From Chitinophagales bacterium (GTDB lineage Bacteria; Bacteroidota; Bacteroidia; Chitinophagales; Saprospiraceae): DNA of 8,555 nt. Positions 4,892 to 8,555 of this stretch are shown here, one piece after another; the stretch's first letter is position 1, and the number at the start of each line of letters is the position of its first letter. The notes below the pieces were generated by a model. That model was not told the DNA's origin, did not search any database, and saw nothing but the letters and a program-made list of their open reading frames with translations. The stretch lies in assembly GCA_013297575.1 (NCBI GenBank), contig JAAFHO010000212.1, forward strand, positions 1-8,555, given 5' to 3'. The position numbers and the translations under genes were made by a program.

Positions 4892-4929
4892 TTAACCTGC
4901 GTTTAACCAATGTTTAATCAGATTTAACG
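4892..4929. repeat. Four helically phased TTAAC-type direct repeats
   Basis: TTAACC (4892), TTAACC (4903), TTAATC (4914) and TTAACG (4924) are spaced 11, 11 and 10 bp apart. This period is what OmpR/PhoB-type response regulators use on their direct-repeat sites. The repeats start 15 bp beyond the stop of the metallopeptidase gene. They lie upstream of the OmpH/Skp promoter by about 127 bp, within the 305-bp gap 4639-4943. The background is AT-rich, so chance remains possible. No terminator hairpin is visible behind the metallopeptidase gene. Confidence 0.4.
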
Positions 4930-4943
4930 AAAATACATGCGCT

Positions 4944-5987
4944 CTATTTAATAATCTGCTCTATCGACTTGAGTAATGCTTTCCCTTCTTTCGAAAATCG
5001 GATGGAGGCTTGTTGTCCATCTAAATCCAACATAATAAAGGAAAAATTATCAGCCAGCACTTCATCTGGGTGTATGATATAGGTTGTATTGTCTTTTATT
5101 TGTTTGTAAAAATCTGGAATTTGAGCAAGATTGAGTGTACTCGTTACTCCATCATCTGCGGTAATTACGGCCCAATTCCCATCGCCTGCTGGCTCTACTT
5201 TGAAAAGGTTAAATTCCAGATAAGAAAAAAAAGTTTTATTTGATGTATTGTAGCCATTACTATTCGCATATATTATAGGTATGGCATCGGCGCGCTCGGT
5301 ATCCGACAATTGAAGCGTGATACGCTGTGCATAATCAACGCCATCGGGGTTATGCAAAACGCGTTCGTCCAGTGGTGATGGCAACATTAGATGATCTAAG
5401 CCGATGTTCGTAAAACCAATAAGGCTATACAGTGCTTGTCTCTTTTCGGGATGCAGCCGCGAATAAATGTGAAAAATTTCGTGGTACATAGTGGATGTAA
5501 ATGCTGATTTATCGCGCCGATTCAGTACATCTGCGGGGATTACAATACACTTTCCACGGGTGTAGTAAACGCCATCGCCATAGTGGTTGCCCTTGGTTTT
5601 GATCAAAATTAACGAATCCGGGAAAATATCGGGATTGACGCTATGAACAGTTTCAAATACCTTGGTGAGTATTTCTGATACCCAACGGCTCTCTTTTACA
5701 GAAAAGGAATCCATATCAGATTGCAAATACGATTTGAATCTGTTGCGCATATCCGGTAGATTTATTTCGCCCGACGGTAACGGTTGGTGCATTTGGATAG
5801 ACATTTCGACAGGTGTTACGCGCTCGAAGAAGCGATCAAAAGCATCTACTAATATAAAATGCGCTGCGGCTGCACTATCCAGTAAAAAAGTAGTTTTATT
5901 GTCTTTATGTGGGATACTGGTCACTCTTTCTTGTGCTCGGCAGGAATAGCATAAAAAAAGGAGCAAAAAATATGGACTTAATTTCAT
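4944..5987 (-). CDS. Secreted HExxH zinc metallopeptidase-like protein
   Basis: I do not recognise a named family for this 347-residue product. It starts with a signal peptide (MKLSPYFLLLFLCYSC then RAQE). Cys16 after YS could be a lipidation site, but the lipobox is atypical. The central feature is HEIFH at 169-173 within TSTMYHEIFHIYSRLHP, a zinc-binding HExxH helix with Glu170 as candidate catalytic base. Far downstream HPDEVLADNFSFIML (306-320) has the ExxADNF pattern that supplies a Glu third ligand (Glu309) in gluzincin-like peptidases. Between them, DERVLHNPDGVDYA and a strand-rich region (255-300) probably form the substrate cleft. Its likely place is the periplasm or cell surface; its substrate is unknown. 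It is divergent from pit across a 203-bp gap and followed by a 305-bp gap, so it looks monocistronic. A catalytically inactive relative cannot be excluded, but all expected ligands are present. Confidence 0.8.
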   Translation of the reverse strand: MKLSPYFLLLFLCYSCRAQERVTSIPHKDNKTTFLLDSAAAAHFILVDAFDRFFERVTPVEMSIQMHQPLPSGEINLPDMRNRFKSYLQSDMDSFSVKESRWVSEILTKVFETVHSVNPDIFPDSLILIKTKGNHYGDGVYYTRGKCIVIPADVLNRRDKSAFTSTMYHEIFHIYSRLHPEKRQALYSLIGFTNIGLDHLMLPSPLDERVLHNPDGVDYAQRITLQLSDTERADAIPIIYANSNGYNTSNKTFFSYLEFNLFKVEPAGDGNWAVITADDGVTSTLNLAQIPDFYKQIKDNTTYIIHPDEVLADNFSFIMLDLDGQQASIRFSKEGKALLKSIEQIIK

Positions 5988-6100
5988 AAATATGGATCAG
6001 TTTAAAAACGGGTGCAAAAGTGTCAATATTTTTTTATTAACAGGCTATTTTAGGCACTTTTAAAAGATGATTTAAAAAATATTCGCTGATTTTAATAAAT

Positions 6101-6156
6101 TTATCATTAACTTAACACTACTTTTCGGCCAAAATTGGCACTAGGAAAGACCTTTG
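6101..6156 (+). promoter_or_regulatory. Possible promoter and regulator site upstream of pit
   Basis: GACCTTTG at 6149-6156 matches TAnnTTTG except for its first base and would give a leader of about 28 nt. A small dyad, GCCAA-AA-TTGGC, lies at 6128-6139. Further up, TTATCA (6101) and TTAACA (6112) are exactly 11 bp apart, as in PhoB/PhoP-type sites. No good -33 element is seen. Each part is weak taken alone. Confidence 0.25.
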
Positions 6157-6190
6157 CGTTCAAAATTAGTTCCTAAAATCTGTTTCAACT

Positions 6191-7636
6191 ATGCTATTAA
6201 GTTTTATCTACGATTTATCAACCTGGTCATCTATATTATTGATTGTCAGTTTATTATCAGTCTGTTTCTTTGAAGCCATCAATGGATTTCACGATACCGC
6301 CAATGCAGTTGCCACCGTTATTTACACTAAAGCGTTGAAGCCTCAAGTTGCTGTGGTATGGTCTGGATTTATGAATTTTGTAGGTGTTTTCTTTGGAGGT
6401 GTTGTGATGGCTTGGATCATGGGGCTTTTTGGTGGTAATGCCGATACCAGTGGTATAGGTGTGGCCATGGGCATCGTAAAACTGATGCCTGTGAATGAAA
6501 TGCTTGGTTCTGGCATATCCGAAACCGTTTCCTTGGTGCTTGCTGTATTGTTTGCTGCCATTGCTTGGAACTTGGGCACATGGTATTATGGTATTCCATG
6601 CTCTAGTTCACACACTTTGATTGGCTCCTTGTTGGGTGCAGGTTTGGCCTTTTCCCTAGGTCACCCTAAATCAACGGTAAACTGGCAAAAAGCGCAGGAA
6701 ATTGGTATGTCTTTGCTAATTTCGCCCTTATTTGGTTTTACACTTGCCGTATTGTTGATGTATATGATGCGGGTATTTATAAAAAGTAAAGTCATTTTTA
6801 AAGAACCCGATACCAAAAAAGCACCACCATTTTGGATCCGCTTGGTATTATTGCTTACTTGTACTCTGGTTAGTTTTTTCCATGGTTCTAATGACGGACA
6901 AAAAGGTGTTGGTTTGCTTTTGGTGGTAATGATGGCTTTTATGCCGCTACAATTTGCGTTTAATCCTGATATCGATACCGCAAAACTTAAAGCAGCGGCA
7001 GTAGAATTGGGTGAAACATTAAAAAATGCTGCTGTAGTTGATGATACTCACGCCCCTGTTTTATTAGCACATGCAGCCAACTCTGCCAAATTAGTGGCTC
7101 GTTTGGATACCTTAAACCGTAGTAATAAAGACCAATTAATTGCGACTCGGATTGATATTCAGAATTTGAATAAAGGCATCAATAGCGCTATAAAAGATGG
7201 GTTTATTGTAGATAAAGGGCAAAAATCTATCATTAAGCACAACTCCTCTATTCTTGCACAAACGTATGAATTTGCTCCATTTTGGAGTATCCTAATGATT
7301 TCAATTTGTCTTGGTATTGGTACCATGATTGGTTGGAAGCGTATTGTAGTGACTATTGGTGAAAAGATCGGTAAAACACATTTAACCTACGCGCAAGGTG
7401 CGAGTGCTGAATTATGTGCGGCCGCAACGATTGGCGTTAGCACAGGTTTAGGGCTTCCAGTAAGTACAACCCATGTATTGTCATCGGGTATTGCAGGTAC
7501 GATGGTGGCCGAAGGGGGTGTCAAGAATTTGCAAAGAAAAACGATCCGAAATATTGCGATTGCTTGGTTGCTGACGCTTCCAGTTGCATTTATTGCTGGT
7601 TTTTTGTTTTATTTTGTCTTTAAAATGTTTGTATAA
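6191..7636 (+). CDS. pit: PiT-family inorganic phosphate transporter
   Basis: PiT proteins import phosphate, in bacteria usually as a metal-phosphate complex driven by the proton gradient. The 481-residue product shows the PHO4 inverted duplication. The first half carries the signature NGFHDTANAVATVIYTKAL (31-49) and GIPCSSSHTLIG (134-145). The second carries SFFHGSNDGQKGVG (228-241) and GLPVSTTHVLSSG (421-433). About ten hydrophobic segments are visible, ending FIAGFLFYFVFKMFV. A hydrophilic stretch of about 105 residues (255-360), rich in Ala, Lys, Asn and Asp with a helical heptad-like part (LKAAAVELGETLKNAAV), separates the two halves and is the expected cytoplasmic loop of PitA-type members. 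The start MLLSFIYDLSTW at 6191 is the first in-frame ATG and gives a complete first helix. It is the only plus-strand protein gene here, with its own terminator. There is no PhoU-like gene next to it, although many relatives have one. Confidence 0.95.
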   Translation: MLLSFIYDLSTWSSILLIVSLLSVCFFEAINGFHDTANAVATVIYTKALKPQVAVVWSGFMNFVGVFFGGVVMAWIMGLFGGNADTSGIGVAMGIVKLMPVNEMLGSGISETVSLVLAVLFAAIAWNLGTWYYGIPCSSSHTLIGSLLGAGLAFSLGHPKSTVNWQKAQEIGMSLLISPLFGFTLAVLLMYMMRVFIKSKVIFKEPDTKKAPPFWIRLVLLLTCTLVSFFHGSNDGQKGVGLLLVVMMAFMPLQFAFNPDIDTAKLKAAAVELGETLKNAAVVDDTHAPVLLAHAANSAKLVARLDTLNRSNKDQLIATRIDIQNLNKGINSAIKDGFIVDKGQKSIIKHNSSILAQTYEFAPFWSILMISICLGIGTMIGWKRIVVTIGEKIGKTHLTYAQGASAELCAAATIGVSTGLGLPVSTTHVLSSGIAGTMVAEGGVKNLQRKTIRNIAIAWLLTLPVAFIAGFLFYFVFKMFV

Positions 7637-7656
7637 GTATTATACCTTTCAAATTT

Positions 7657-7704
7657 AAAAACAAATGCACCTAAATGGAATCGCCATCTAGGTGCATTTG
7701 TTTT
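7657..7704. terminator. Bidirectional rho-independent terminator between pit and aroA
   Basis: CAAATGCACCTA (7662-7673) pairs with TAGGTGCATTTG (7689-7700). After one A-C mismatch ATGG pairs with CCAT, with loop AATCG. T4 follows on the plus strand (7701-7704) and T5 on the minus strand (7661-7657). It lies 25 bp past the pit stop and 22 bp past the aroA stop, serving both convergent genes. Confidence 0.9.
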
Positions 7705-7722
7705 ATGTAGTACGTTTTTCTA

Positions 7723-8555
7723 TTATTGGCCAAAAACGCCCTCCATATCCTCCCAAAAACTTGGATAAGATTTGCCAACTACGCTTGGATTTTCAACGAT
7801 AATATTGCCCAATAACGCGAGTGGCGCAAAGGCCATTGCCATACGGTGATCGCCATAGGTCTCAAATACGGGAGGGTGATTTTCATCTATTTTTGCCTGT
7901 CCTTCCAGCATATAAAATATCTTTTCAGGGTGTTTTTTATTAAAATGTGGCGGCAATTTAACAAAACTGGCACCTACTTTTGCCAATTCTTGCTTGATGG
8001 CGGCAATACGATCGGTTTCTTTTATGCTCAACGTTTCTAAGCCTGTAAATATCCCCTGCATGCCTCTTCCGGCACAGGTGACGGCCAGCGTTTGTGCAAT
8101 ATCGGGGCAATCAAGAAAGTCCCATTCAAAAAGTCGCTTGGAATTACCTGTTTTTGAAATAACAATACCATCTTGGTCAAATGCTGTTTCTACACCAAAG
8201 GCTTCCATCATTTTAGGGAGTACAGCATCACCTTGAACGCTATGTTGAAATAATCCATTTAATCGTAATGTTGCTTTTTCCGCTAAAGCCACGAAACTAT
8301 ACCAATAAGATGCTGCCGACCAATCGCCTTCTACTTTGAATGATTTTGGTGTATATTGACCGGGTGATACAACAATACGGTCATTTTCCCATTTGCAGTG
8401 GGCGCCAAATTCGGTCATCAAGCCCATTGTCATATCTAAATAGGGCTTTGATACCATTTTGCCGGAAGGAATCAATGTTAAGCCATTGGGCAAATATGGG
8501 CCTATCATCAGTAACGCAGATAAAAACTGGCTGCTTACTCCTGCATCAATGGTGA
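7723..8555 (-). CDS. aroA: 5-enolpyruvylshikimate-3-phosphate synthase, C-terminal part (5' end outside window)
   Basis: EPSP synthase transfers enolpyruvyl from phosphoenolpyruvate to shikimate-3-phosphate, the sixth step of the shikimate pathway to aromatic amino acids. The frame stays open through the right edge: codons 8554-8509 read TIDAGVSSQFLSALL and continue into MIGPYLPNGL, so the ATG at 8508 is internal and not the start. The 277 visible residues cover roughly the last two thirds of a typical protein of about 410-430. Conserved family segments in order are VSSQFLSALLM (substrate binding), VEGDWSAASYW, CPDIAQTLAVTCA, the strongly conserved KETDRIAAIKQEL, and ETYGDHRMAMAFAPLAL, which supplies the family's catalytic-loop His-Arg. 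The gene ends with a TAA at 7723-7725 and shares the terminator at 7657-7704 with pit. The N-terminal PEP-binding part is outside the window. Nothing is odd in the visible part. Confidence 0.96.
   Translation of the reverse strand, partial: TIDAGVSSQFLSALLMIGPYLPNGLTLIPSGKMVSKPYLDMTMGLMTEFGAHCKWENDRIVVSPGQYTPKSFKVEGDWSAASYWYSFVALAEKATLRLNGLFQHSVQGDAVLPKMMEAFGVETAFDQDGIVISKTGNSKRLFEWDFLDCPDIAQTLAVTCAGRGMQGIFTGLETLSIKETDRIAAIKQELAKVGASFVKLPPHFNKKHPEKIFYMLEGQAKIDENHPPVFETYGDHRMAMAFAPLALLGNIIVENPSVVGKSYPSFWEDMEGVFGQ

Noticed and set aside
8340..8555. Plus-strand open frame at the right edge
   Set aside because: It is the antisense shadow of aroA, whose frame on the other strand carries conserved EPSP synthase motifs through the window edge.

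Overview
The window looks like a chromosomal segment of a Bacteroidota species (Cytophagia, Sphingobacteriia or Chitinophagia type; genus not determined). The evidence is: AT-rich intergenic DNA; starts without Shine-Dalgarno sequences; several sites matching the Bacteroidota promoter pattern TTG-N17-23-TAnnTTTG; a tandem pair of OmpH/Skp-like chaperones; and a large secreted surface-protein gene. Nothing suggests a phage, plasmid, insertion sequence or genomic island.

Layout. Positions 1-514 (-) hold the N-terminal part of a secreted surface or adhesin-like protein that runs off the left edge, preceded by a purine-rich tract and a candidate promoter. A terminator (704-734) then closes a short mscL gene (825-1100, -). 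hemW (1254-2381, -) follows, separated from a START-domain secreted protein (2477-3163, -) by three head-to-tail copies of a 28-bp repeat. The gap 3164-3507 is the most interesting part. It contains two interleaved perfect 8-bp inverted repeats, a strong plus-strand promoter and a roughly 100-nt highly foldable sequence ending in a bidirectional terminator, together a good candidate for a small RNA gene. Two OmpH/Skp family chaperones (4126-4638 and 3508-4044, both -) come next, with a promoter and a structured leader upstream. After a 305-bp gap carrying phased TTAAC-type direct repeats is a secreted zinc metallopeptidase-like protein (4944-5987, -). It is divergent from a PiT-family phosphate transporter (6191-7636, +). 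A bidirectional terminator separates pit from the 3' part of aroA (7723-8555, -), which runs off the right edge.

The genes do not form one pathway. Several act at the envelope: MscL (osmotic safety valve), two periplasmic chaperones, a START-like protein, a putative extracytoplasmic metallopeptidase, a surface protein and a phosphate importer. HemW (haem chaperone) and AroA (shikimate pathway) are housekeeping enzymes. The least explained material is the candidate sRNA convergent with the skp pair, the interleaved repeats ahead of the START gene, and the 28-bp tandem repeats ahead of hemW.
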